From Bacteroidota bacterium (lineage in GTDB: Bacteria; Bacteroidota; Bacteroidia; Chitinophagales; Chitinophagaceae), in contig JAFDYD010000024.1 of assembly GCA_018267615.1 (NCBI GenBank), positions 14,305 through 78,304 on the forward strand: a DNA stretch of 64,000 nt, written 5' to 3'. The stretch's first letter is position 1. Each line of letters opens with the position of its first letter. Below are positions 27,746-35,862 of the stretch, piece by piece. Both the position numbers and the translations under genes were made by a program. The notes under the pieces were generated by a model. That model worked only from the letters and a program-made list of their open reading frames with translations. It did not search any database and was not told the origin of the DNA.

Positions 27746-28681
27746 TTGACTCCTTCTCAAATAACATATTTAATCTTCGGCGTTGTTTTAGTCCTGGCGA
27801 TTACTTTTGATCTCGGACTCTTGAGCAAAAAAGGAACTGTTATCACAATCAGGAAAGCATTATATCAAACCATATTCTGGGTTTGCCTCGCATTGGCTTT
27901 TTTTGTTTTCCTATGGTTCGAGAACGGTCATAAAATGGCACTCGAATATTTTAGCGCTTACCTGATGGAATGGAGTTTGAGTATCGATAATATTTTTGTT
28001 TTCATTCTCATTTTTTCTTTTTTTGGCGTGAAGGAAAAACATTATGCCCGCGTATTGATCATCGGAATTCTACTGGCAATTTTTTTCCGGGTAATATTTA
28101 TTACGGTCGGGATCGTATTGGTCAATGAATTTCACTGGCTATTATATGTTTTTGGAGGCATTTTAATTTTCACAGGTATTAGAATGTTTATCACAAAAGA
28201 GGGTGGACAGGAAGATCTCGATACGAATCGGGTTTATAAATTTTTAAAACGTATTGTCCCGATAACTGCAGAAGATGGAAACGGTCGGTTTACTATCATA
28301 AAAGACGGAAAAAAATTTTACACCAGTATTTTTGTTGTGGTTATTCTGCTTGCTACAACGGATATCGTTTTTGCCGTCGATTCTATACCTGCTGTATTTG
28401 GTATCACCCAAAACAAACAGGTCATCTATACTTCTAATATTTTTGCCGTGTTAGGATTGCGCTCATTGTTCTTCTTATTACATGGAGCGGTAAACAAATT
28501 CGGTTACTTGCAACAGGGAATCGCAGTGGTACTTGTGTTCATCGGTTTGAAGATGCTCGCAGAAATGTTTGAAATACGGATTTCGGTTTTGGTTTCTTTG
28601 TCTGTTATAGTGGTCTGCATAACATTTTCTATCATTTATTCCGTTATTAAGCAAAAGAACATTAACCCGTCTCAACAGTAA
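27746..28681 (+). CDS. TerC/Alx family integral membrane protein
   Basis: This 311-aa protein has about nine hydrophobic helices. Family signatures are EWSLSIDNIFVFILIFSFFG and TDIVFAVDSIPAVFGIT, whose paired Asp residues are proposed to bind metal. TerC/Alx proteins are implicated in tellurite resistance, manganese export and metallation of secreted proteins. The best start is TTG at 27746, since no ATG precedes the first helix in frame; the TTG is 10 codons before the first membrane segment. It precedes murF-alr by 10 bases and is likely cotranscribed with it. Confidence 0.9.
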   Translation: MTPSQITYLIFGVVLVLAITFDLGLLSKKGTVITIRKALYQTIFWVCLALAFFVFLWFENGHKMALEYFSAYLMEWSLSIDNIFVFILIFSFFGVKEKHYARVLIIGILLAIFFRVIFITVGIVLVNEFHWLLYVFGGILIFTGIRMFITKEGGQEDLDTNRVYKFLKRIVPITAEDGNGRFTIIKDGKKFYTSIFVVVILLATTDIVFAVDSIPAVFGITQNKQVIYTSNIFAVLGLRSLFFLLHGAVNKFGYLQQGIAVVLVFIGLKMLAEMFEIRISVLVSLSVIVVCITFSIIYSVIKQKNINPSQQ

Positions 28682-28691
28682 ATAAGAAAGC

Positions 28692-31196
28692 GTGACATAT
28701 TCGATCAATCGCATCGCTGCTATTTTGAATGGACATTTCACCCAGTTTCATCATGACGATGCAATTGAACATCTTTTACTAGATAGCAGGCGGCTGATCT
28801 TTCCCGACACATCTTTATTTTTTGCACTGCCCGGGCCTCGCCGCGATGGGCATTTATTTATTGAGGAATTATATCAAAGGGGTGTAAGAAACTTTCTAGT
28901 TTATAAAGAAATTCAAATTGATCCATTTCCCGATGCAAATATTATGCTCGTTGCCGACACGCTGCAATCGCTTCAGCAATTGACCGCATATCATCGTCAG
29001 CAATTTGATATACCTATAATTGGAATTACAGGAAGCAACGGGAAAACAATCGTGAAGGAATGGCTAAATCAACTTCTTGAAGACAATTACAACATTGTGC
29101 GTAGTCCGAAAAGTTACAACTCGCAAATAGGTGTTCCTTTGAGCGTTTGGCAAATAAATGATAAACACGGACTGGGAATTTTTGAAGCAGGGATTTCGCA
29201 GAAAAACGAAATGGAAAAATTGGAAGATATTATTCACCCAACCATTGGCGTTTTTACAAATATTGGCGAAGCACACAACGAAGGTTTTGAAAACAGGCAA
29301 CAGAAGATTGCTGAGAAATTGCAATTGTTCAAAAGATCAGAAGTGTTGATATATTGCAAAAATCACAAAGAGATTGACCAGGCAGTTTTAAATTTTCAAA
29401 AAGATTTTTCTCCCAAAACTGCCAATAAAAAATTAGAACTATTCTCCTGGGGAAAATCAAGCGAAGCAACAGTCAAGATCAGTTCCATTAAAAAAAATGC
29501 TGAAGACACATCCGTAAAGGCTGACTACAACAATAATTCCTTTTCATTCAATATAGCTTATACCGACGATGCTGCTATTGAAAATATCATCACATGCGTT
29601 TGCGTGCTGTTATATCTCGGTGTGCCCATATCAGAACTACAGAACAGGTTGCAGCGATTAACATCAATTGCCATGCGACTTGAATTGAAATATGGAATCA
29701 ATCACTGTTCGGTTATCAATGATAGTTATAGCGCAGATATGAGTTCATTAAAAATTGCCCTTGATTTCTTGTCTCAGCAACAACAGCATCCAAAGCACAC
29801 GGTTATCTTATCGGATATTTTGGAAAGTGGCAAAACTGAAAAGAAATTGTACCATGAAATGGCAGGCCTTCTCCAGCAAAAAAAAATAAACAGGTTGATT
29901 GGTATTGGGGAAAGAATCAGCGCGAATAGAGACGCGTTTGAAAAATTGAAAGCGGACGAAATACTTTTCTATCCATCTACAGAAAATTTTATCCATGATT
30001 TTCCGCGCATTCATTTTAGAGACGAAACGATTTTGATCAAGGGTGCAAGAATGTTTCAGTTTGAAAAGATCGATCGGTTATTGTCACAACAGGTGCATCA
30101 AACTGTTATGGAAATAAGTTTAGATGCAATGGCGCATAATCTAAAACAATATCAGCAATTGCTAAAGCCATCCACCAAACTAATGGCAATGGTAAAAGCA
30201 TTTGCATATGGAACGGGCAGTTATGAAATCGCCAGGCTTTTACAATTTCACAAGGTCGATTATCTGGCAGTAGCTTATGTTGATGAAGGAGTGGAATTGC
30301 GAAAAGCAGGTATCAAAATGCCGATTATGGTGATGAACACCGAAGAGCATAGTCTCGATGCACTTGTACAATATAACCTCGAACCGGTAATTTATTCGTT
30401 TCGTTTGTTGGATTCGATCGATAATTTTTTTAAGAAAGAAGGCATCCGCGAAATACCTGTACATATCGAAATCGAAACCGGTATGAACAGGCTTGGATTT
30501 TCTACAAAAGATATTTCTGCGCTGATCGATAAATTAAAATTGTCCTCATTCAAATTGCAAAGTGTGTTCAGCCATCTCGCCGCGAGTGAAGAACATCAAC
30601 AAGATGAATTCACAAAACATCAGGCCGCACTTTTTTTAGATGCCGCAGAGAAATTGCAGCACTCGATGAATTATGTTTTTCTAAAACATATTGCGAATAC
30701 AGCGGCCATTATACGTCATCCTCAATTGCAATTGGATATGGTTCGACTTGGTATAGGTTTGTATGGAATCGATACTGCCATGTCGAATCATCTCGAATTA
30801 AAACAGGTAGCTGTATTGAAATCAACCATTGCGCAAATAAAAGAGCTTGATGAAAATGAAACGGTGGGGTATAACCGCAAGGGTTTGGCGACAGGTAAAA
30901 TAAGAATGGCGACTATCCGTATCGGTTATGCCGATGGGTATCCGAGAAGCCTGGGTAGCGGCGCGGGAAAAATGTGGTTGAATGGGCATCTTGTTCCAAC
31001 GATCGGCAGTATATGTATGGATATGACGATGGTTGATATAACAAATGTTCCGGATGTTCATGAAGGAGACGATATCATTGTTTTTGGAAATGAACTAAGC
31101 ATTCAACAACTCGCTGAGTGGGCAGGCACAATTGCCTATGAAATTTTAACAGGAATTTCGCAGCGGGTAAAGAGGATTTACTATGAAGGAGAATAG
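28692..31196 (+). CDS. murF-alr: Bifunctional MurF / alanine racemase fusion
   Basis: This 834-aa fusion joins two steps of peptidoglycan synthesis. Residues 1 to about 460 are MurF, which adds D-Ala-D-Ala to UDP-MurNAc-tripeptide; the ATP loop is GITGSNGKT (111-119) and the Mur ligase signature EAGISQKNEM follows. Residues about 470-834 are alanine racemase, with the PLP Lys502 in AMVKAFAYGTG, IGYADGYPRSLG and GSICMDMTMVD. Racemase output (D-Ala) feeds D-Ala-D-Ala ligase, whose product MurF then uses. The fusion is a known trait of Bacteroidota. Start is GTG, 10 bases after the TerC gene. The two halves have no intervening stop or frame shift. Confidence 0.95.
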   Translation: MTYSINRIAAILNGHFTQFHHDDAIEHLLLDSRRLIFPDTSLFFALPGPRRDGHLFIEELYQRGVRNFLVYKEIQIDPFPDANIMLVADTLQSLQQLTAYHRQQFDIPIIGITGSNGKTIVKEWLNQLLEDNYNIVRSPKSYNSQIGVPLSVWQINDKHGLGIFEAGISQKNEMEKLEDIIHPTIGVFTNIGEAHNEGFENRQQKIAEKLQLFKRSEVLIYCKNHKEIDQAVLNFQKDFSPKTANKKLELFSWGKSSEATVKISSIKKNAEDTSVKADYNNNSFSFNIAYTDDAAIENIITCVCVLLYLGVPISELQNRLQRLTSIAMRLELKYGINHCSVINDSYSADMSSLKIALDFLSQQQQHPKHTVILSDILESGKTEKKLYHEMAGLLQQKKINRLIGIGERISANRDAFEKLKADEILFYPSTENFIHDFPRIHFRDETILIKGARMFQFEKIDRLLSQQVHQTVMEISLDAMAHNLKQYQQLLKPSTKLMAMVKAFAYGTGSYEIARLLQFHKVDYLAVAYVDEGVELRKAGIKMPIMVMNTEEHSLDALVQYNLEPVIYSFRLLDSIDNFFKKEGIREIPVHIEIETGMNRLGFSTKDISALIDKLKLSSFKLQSVFSHLAASEEHQQDEFTKHQAALFLDAAEKLQHSMNYVFLKHIANTAAIIRHPQLQLDMVRLGIGLYGIDTAMSNHLELKQVAVLKSTIAQIKELDENETVGYNRKGLATGKIRMATIRIGYADGYPRSLGSGAGKMWLNGHLVPTIGSICMDMTMVDITNVPDVHEGDDIIVFGNELSIQQLAEWAGTIAYEILTGISQRVKRIYYEGE

Positions 31197-31230
31197 CTAT
31201 TGTTCAATACATGAATTTCGATAGTGTATG

Positions 31231-31326
31231 GTTAGAGATGACAGATGATAGATGACAGTTGACAGACTTTAAAAGTGTTTTACATTCAAATCTGTCAACT
31301 GTCAACTATCATCTGTCATCTCTAAC
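31231..31326. repeat. Word-type inverted repeat, vocabulary GATGACAGTTGACAG
   Basis: The 36-base arms at 31231-31266 and 31291-31326 pair with one mismatch around a 24-base loop. Each arm runs GTTAGAGATGACAG, GATGATAG, ATGACAGTTGACAGA, a chain of near-copies of (A/T)TGACAG. It lies between murF-alr and lspA and could terminate the former. Confidence 0.92.
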
Positions 31327-31355
31327 TGACCTGCTGTGCGGAATCTTAAATGAAG

Positions 31356-31363
31356 TATATTTG
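31356..31363 (+). promoter_or_regulatory. Candidate -7 element of lspA
   Basis: TATATTTG fits TAnnTTTG and stands 23 bases before the GTG start, a spacing like that at acpP. No matching TTTG is found upstream. Confidence 0.5.
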
Positions 31364-31386
31364 CCCCTTAACTTAAACTGAATATT

Positions 31387-32097
31387 GTGAAGGCCAGAAA
31401 AATTTTTTTTATTGTTTTGTTGATCATTGTTGCAGACCAGGCGCTGAAAATTTGGGTTAAAACGCACATGCCGCTGAGTCATTCATGGGATGTTTATTAT
31501 CATAATCCTGTGACGCCATACGACAACGGTATAAAAATATTCGGAAACAAGTTTCAAATTTATTTTGTTGAAAACGAAGGAATGGCCTGGGGTTGGAAAT
31601 TTGGCGGCGGGCTTGGAAAAATGGCACTCACTTTATTTCGTCTCGCTGCCGTTATATTCGGTGTATTTTATATTCGCAGCATTATTCAAAAAAAATATCA
31701 CAAGGGATTTATTATTTGTGCAGCTTTGATTTTTGCAGGGGCTCTCGGCAATTTAATTGACAGCATGTTTTACGGGTTGATATTTGAAGAAAGTACGTTC
31801 GATCACGTCGCGAAATTTTTCCCCGCAAAAGGATATGCAAGTTTTTTGCATGGGCGAGTAGTTGATATGTTGTATTTCCCGCTTGTGCGTACACACTATC
31901 CGCAATGGATGCCATTTGTCGGCGGCGATGATTTCGAATTTTTCAGCCCGGTATTTAATATTGCCGATGCATCCATTTCTGTTGGTGTTATCGCTATTCT
32001 CTTTTTTCAAAAAAGATTTTTTAAAAAACTTCCCGAAAATCAACACATCACCGTCGAAACTAATTCTACGGTTGATGATAAAGTGCAGGTGTTATGA
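31387..32097 (+). CDS. lspA: Lipoprotein signal peptidase (signal peptidase II)
   Basis: LspA cleaves the signal peptide of prolipoproteins in the inner membrane. This 236-aa protein is longer than the usual 150-170 aa; extra residues lie between the third and fourth helices (about 130-190), as in other Bacteroidota LspA. The catalytic Asp pair appears as Asp125 (GALGNLIDSMFYG) and Asp194 (FNIADASISVG), with DQALK near residue 17 and VVDML at 158-162. Position 126 is Ser where most LspA have Arg (GNLIDR). Start is GTG at 31387. Four to five helices are visible. Confidence 0.93.
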   Translation: MKARKIFFIVLLIIVADQALKIWVKTHMPLSHSWDVYYHNPVTPYDNGIKIFGNKFQIYFVENEGMAWGWKFGGGLGKMALTLFRLAAVIFGVFYIRSIIQKKYHKGFIICAALIFAGALGNLIDSMFYGLIFEESTFDHVAKFFPAKGYASFLHGRVVDMLYFPLVRTHYPQWMPFVGGDDFEFFSPVFNIADASISVGVIAILFFQKRFFKKLPENQHITVETNSTVDDKVQVL

Positions 32098-32102
32098 TGA
32101 AA

Positions 32103-32220
32103 GGAGTTAGGTATAAGATATAAGGTACAAGGCACAAGAAAAAAGGTACAAGGAATTACGACCCTTGTACTTTTTTTCTTGTGCCTTGTACCTTACGCGC
32201 TATACCCTATACCTCACTCC
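32103..32220. repeat. Long word-type inverted repeat, vocabulary GGTACAAGGCACAAG
   Basis: The left arm is 32103-32153 and the right arm 32163-32220, with a 9-base loop. Inner halves match almost perfectly (TAAGGTACAAGGCACAAGAA); outer halves (GGAGTTAGGTATAAG against GGAGTGAGGTATAGG) match after a small slip. It starts 5 bases after the lspA stop and shares its words with the repeat at 5456. Confidence 0.93.
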
Positions 32221-32348
32221 TCTTCGTATATATCCCACCGGTAGAGCTGTGAGTCTACGGCTGATCGCTTGTATTTTTGCTAATAAATTTTATTGCTTCT
32301 GGTATAAGTATTGATCATATTACACTGGAAACTAAATCCGATACCCGA

Positions 32349-34148
32349 ATGAAAAGGTGCTCTCTACTTATTTCATTGCTGATTTTTTTTGCTTGTGATG
32401 GATACACGCAGATCTATACTTATAATGGACAGAGCTTTAAAATTGACACCCTTTACCCATTATACGATATCCCTTCACATAATAAAGGATTGAGCTTCCC
32501 CTGGGAAATAACTTATGGACCAGATGATTCATTGTGGATCACAGAGGCGCATCGATATCGAATATGGAAAATTCATCCGGGTGATAAGGGAAATCGTGTA
32601 TTGCTCGACGTTAGTAGCTTATTAACTTTTAATTATTATGATCCACCCGGATCTTACGCCGCACCACAAGGTGGATTGATGGGTATGGCCATTCATCCGA
32701 ATTTGTTATCTGGCAAGCCTTATGTTTATATCGCGTTGGTGTATGATGTATATCCAAATACCGGTTCACCGAATAATAGCAGTTGCTCGGGAAGTGGTTC
32801 GTTAACCAATCAGCCTTGTTATTATAAAACAAAAATTATCAGGTACACTTATAATTTATCGACCCACTCGCTGGGTTCACCAACAATTGTAATTGATGAC
32901 CTGATGGGAAGCAATGACCATAATTCCGGTCGTTTGAAAATTAGTCCTGTTCCGGAAAGCGACGGCGAGTATCATTTGTATTATACAATCGGCGATCAGG
33001 GTGCGGGGCAATTCAACAACGCATTCCGAACAAATAATGCGCAGAATAAAGATATTTATGAAGGAAAAATTCTTCGACTGAATACAGAACCAGACGGTGA
33101 TGCTGATGACGGCGCTTACAGCCAATGGATACCGAATGACAATCCGATCACGAACTCAGTATCAGGAAAAGTAAATGCAGTTTATTCATATGGCCATAGA
33201 AATAGCCAGGGACTTGTATGGGCGAATGTAAATGGAAGTTGGAGATTGTATAATTCTGAACATGGAGATAAATCAGATGATGAAGTAAATATCATCGAAG
33301 CAGGAAGAAATTATGGATGGCCAAAAGTCGCCGGTATGTGTGATGACAATTACAACGATACAGATGCGAATTCTAACAATGATAAACTCGCCAACCAGGT
33401 AATCCATAACGAGACATCTTTTTGTGCAGCAAATAATGTAAAGGAACCGGCTTTTTCTTTTTTTAATGTAGATGGACCAAAAGTACCATCGAGTGGTGCA
33501 AGCAATTTTACATGGCCAACTATTGCTCCGTCGAGTATCGACTATTATGATAAGATGTACATTCCCGGATGGAATAATTCCCTGCTCGTTACTTCATTAA
33601 AATTAGGATTGTACAGGTTGAAATTAAAAACGGATGGAAGCGCTATCGATAGTTCAAGTACTCCGCAGATAACAGATACGATTGCATACCTGCACGAATA
33701 TCGCATAAGAGATATTGCAATTGCGCCAACAGGGGACACTATTTTTTTGGCGATTGATAGTTCCGGATCAACTTCAGGTCCAACCGGTGGATTTAGCGGT
33801 GCGCAATCTGCAACAAAAACACCGGGGCATATTTTGCGAATGGTTTTTTTGCAAACGCTTCCTTATACAAATAATTATATTCCTGCCAAGGCTGTAAATA
33901 ATCGTGAAGCGACTGTAGTGTATCCAAATCCAACGTCAAAATATATTCATGTTATTGTAAGAAGCGGATTGCATAAGCCATTTTTTGCACAGCTTTATGA
34001 TATATCGGGTCGCACCGTTTTACAATACACAACCGACCAGGAAAACTTTGCGCTCGATGTGGGAAATTTCAGAGCAGGCGTTTATATTCTGCGAATATAT
34101 AATGGGTATGATGTGAATATAAACACGCAGAAAATAATTATCCAGTGA
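32349..34148 (+). CDS. Secreted PQQ-type sugar dehydrogenase-like protein with T9SS domain
   Basis: This 599-aa protein starts at the ATG at 32349 (MKRCSLLISLLIFFACDG signal peptide); the frame runs 24 codons further upstream without signal character. The mature part is a six-bladed propeller of the soluble glucose/sorbosone dehydrogenase family: GLSFPWEITYGPDDSLWITE, DHNSGRLKISP, YSYGHRNSQGLVWA, SEHGDKSDDEVNIIEAGRNY. These regions supply the catalytic His and PQQ/calcium ligands in the family. A type A sorting domain follows (ATVVYPNPTSKYIHVIV, RAGVYILRI). It probably oxidises an extracellular sugar; PQQ dependence is inferred from family. A TATTTTTG box at 32272-32279 could be its promoter. 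Confidence 0.87.
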   Translation: MKRCSLLISLLIFFACDGYTQIYTYNGQSFKIDTLYPLYDIPSHNKGLSFPWEITYGPDDSLWITEAHRYRIWKIHPGDKGNRVLLDVSSLLTFNYYDPPGSYAAPQGGLMGMAIHPNLLSGKPYVYIALVYDVYPNTGSPNNSSCSGSGSLTNQPCYYKTKIIRYTYNLSTHSLGSPTIVIDDLMGSNDHNSGRLKISPVPESDGEYHLYYTIGDQGAGQFNNAFRTNNAQNKDIYEGKILRLNTEPDGDADDGAYSQWIPNDNPITNSVSGKVNAVYSYGHRNSQGLVWANVNGSWRLYNSEHGDKSDDEVNIIEAGRNYGWPKVAGMCDDNYNDTDANSNNDKLANQVIHNETSFCAANNVKEPAFSFFNVDGPKVPSSGASNFTWPTIAPSSIDYYDKMYIPGWNNSLLVTSLKLGLYRLKLKTDGSAIDSSSTPQITDTIAYLHEYRIRDIAIAPTGDTIFLAIDSSGSTSGPTGGFSGAQSATKTPGHILRMVFLQTLPYTNNYIPAKAVNNREATVVYPNPTSKYIHVIVRSGLHKPFFAQLYDISGRTVLQYTTDQENFALDVGNFRAGVYILRIYNGYDVNINTQKIIIQ

Positions 34149-34338
34149 GTGGTTGATTGGTTGATAAGTCGATAAGTTGAGAACCATGATTAAAAGGATT
34201 GAAGGATTGCCATGAAGTTCTATTAATTTCGAAAGTATACGTCAATGATCAGAATGTCGTTTGTAAACTTCATGATAATCCTTCAATCCTTTTAATCATG
34301 GTTCTCAACTTATCGACTTATCAACCAATCAACTACTC
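34147..34338. repeat. 73-bp-arm inverted repeat between convergent genes
   Basis: The arms at 34147-34219 and 34266-34338 are 73 bases each and differ at only three positions (one G/A, one GC/AT pair). They contain GTTGATTGGTTGATAAG, then GTCGATAAGTTGAGAACC and AAAAGGATTGAAGGATT. The 46-base centre is unrelated AT-rich sequence. The element starts in the stop codon of the sugar-dehydrogenase gene and ends 8 bases before the fumC stop, filling the convergent gap. Confidence 0.96.
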
Positions 34339-34346
34339 AACTCTCC

Positions 34347-35741
34347 TCAAAATCCAACCATCTTGCTCGGATCAACCCATTGATCAAATTCTTCCGGAGT
34401 TACATAGCCTAATTTCACAGCCATTTCTTTCAGCGTAGTATTTTCTTTGTGTGCTTTTTGCGCGATCTCGGCAGCTTTATAATAACCAATTTTTGTATTG
34501 AGTGCAGTCACCAGCATCAGTGAATTGTCAACATGCTTTTTAATATTTGCTTCGATAGGTGCAAGTCCAATGGCGCATTTATTATTAAAGCTCACACAAC
34601 CATCTCCGATCAATCTGGCGCTGTGGAGGAAATTATAAATCATCACCGGTTTAAAAACATTCAATTCAAAATGCCCCATTGCACCTCCTACATTAATCGC
34701 AACATCATTGCCCAAAACCTGTGCTGCAATCATGGTAAGCGCTTCGCACTGTGTCGGATTTACTTTTCCTGGCATGATAGAAGAACCAGGTTCATTATCC
34801 GGAATAAAAATTTCTCCAATACCACTGCGTGGGCCGGATGATAACATGCGAATATCATTTGCAATTTTCATCAAACTTACTGCTACTGTTTTCAGCGCCC
34901 CGTGCGATTCTACAATCGCATCATGTGCCGCAAGTGCTTCAAATTTATTTTCGGCAGTTACAAATGGAAGCCCAGTGAGTTTTGCAATATTTTTTGCAAC
35001 ATTTTCCGAATAGCCTGGAGGAGTATTGATGCCAGTACCCACAGCAGTTCCGCCAAGCGCGAGCTCTGAAAGATGCGCTAGCGTATTTTTGATAGCTTTC
35101 AATCCGTGATCTAACTGTGAAACATAACCGCTGAATTCCTGTCCAACTGTAAGCGGAGTTGCATCCATAAAATGTGTTCGCCCGATCTTCACTACACGCA
35201 TAAACTCCTTGCTCTTTGCTGATAAAGTGTTCCTGAGTAATTCAATACCGGGAATTGTTTTTTCTATCAGTATTTTATACGCGGCAATATGCATTGCTGT
35301 TGGAAAAGTATCATTCGATGATTGTGATTTGTTGACATCATCATTTGGATGCAAAAATTTTTCTTTGTCAGTCAACTTGCCTCCATTGATCACATGTCCG
35401 CGATAAGCGACCACTTCATTTACATTCATATTGCTTTGCGTGCCACTTCCTGTTTGCCATACAACAAGCGGAAAATATTCATCCAGTTTGCCTTCTAATA
35501 TTTCATCGCAGACCTTTCCGATCAAATCTGATTTTTCTTTTGGCAGAACGCCTGCATCCAAATTGGTTATCGCTGCCGCTTTTTTCAGGTAAGCAAAAGC
35601 CCTGATAATTTCTTTCGGCATTTTGTTGATGTCTTCGGCAATGCGAAAATTATCAATACTGCGCTGGGTTTGCGCTCCATAATAAGCTTCAACGGGCACT
35701 TTTACTTCACCCATGGTGTCTTTTTCTATTCTGTATTCCAT
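34347..35741 (-). CDS. fumC: Class II fumarate hydratase
   Basis: This 464-aa enzyme interconverts fumarate and malate in the TCA cycle. The start at 35741 ([16 protein letters not shown]) is the canonical FumC N-terminus; the frame's first 23 codons upstream are not. Family motifs are [41 protein letters not shown] and the fumarase/aspartase signature [16 protein letters not shown], which carries the catalytic Ser loop. [17 protein letters not shown] supplies the His. The gene is divergent from the glycosidase operon and ends in the 73-bp inverted repeat, which may terminate both convergent transcripts. Confidence 0.97.
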   Translation of the reverse strand: MEYRIEKDTMGEVKVPVEAYYGAQTQRSIDNFRIAEDINKMPKEIIRAFAYLKKAAAITNLDAGVLPKEKSDLIGKVCDEILEGKLDEYFPLVVWQTGSGTQSNMNVNEVVAYRGHVINGGKLTDKEKFLHPNDDVNKSQSSNDTFPTAMHIAAYKILIEKTIPGIELLRNTLSAKSKEFMRVVKIGRTHFMDATPLTVGQEFSGYVSQLDHGLKAIKNTLAHLSELALGGTAVGTGINTPPGYSENVAKNIAKLTGLPFVTAENKFEALAAHDAIVESHGALKTVAVSLMKIANDIRMLSSGPRSGIGEIFIPDNEPGSSIMPGKVNPTQCEALTMIAAQVLGNDVAINVGGAMGHFELNVFKPVMIYNFLHSARLIGDGCVSFNNKCAIGLAPIEANIKKHVDNSLMLVTALNTKIGYYKAAEIAQKAHKENTTLKEMAVKLGYVTPEEFDQWVDPSKMVGF

Positions 35742-35807
35742 ATTGTTTTTTTGAAAGAGAAAATGATGAACTGCTGGCTGCGCGATCACGCACAGATAAT
35801 AAAGGAC

Positions 35808-35815
35808 CAAAATTA
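35808..35815 (-). promoter_or_regulatory. Candidate -7 element of fumC
   Basis: On the minus strand this reads TAATTTTG, fitting TAnnTTTG, 66 bases before the fumC ATG. No clear TTTG lies 21 bases upstream. Confidence 0.45.
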
Positions 35816-35862
35816 AGCGATAAGTGCCAAGGAATATTTATTTTACTGAAGAAATAACAAGT

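Noticed and set aside
34147-34338. Inverted repeat considered as the ends of an insertion sequence
   Set aside because: Only 46 non-coding bases lie between the arms and no target-site duplication is visible.
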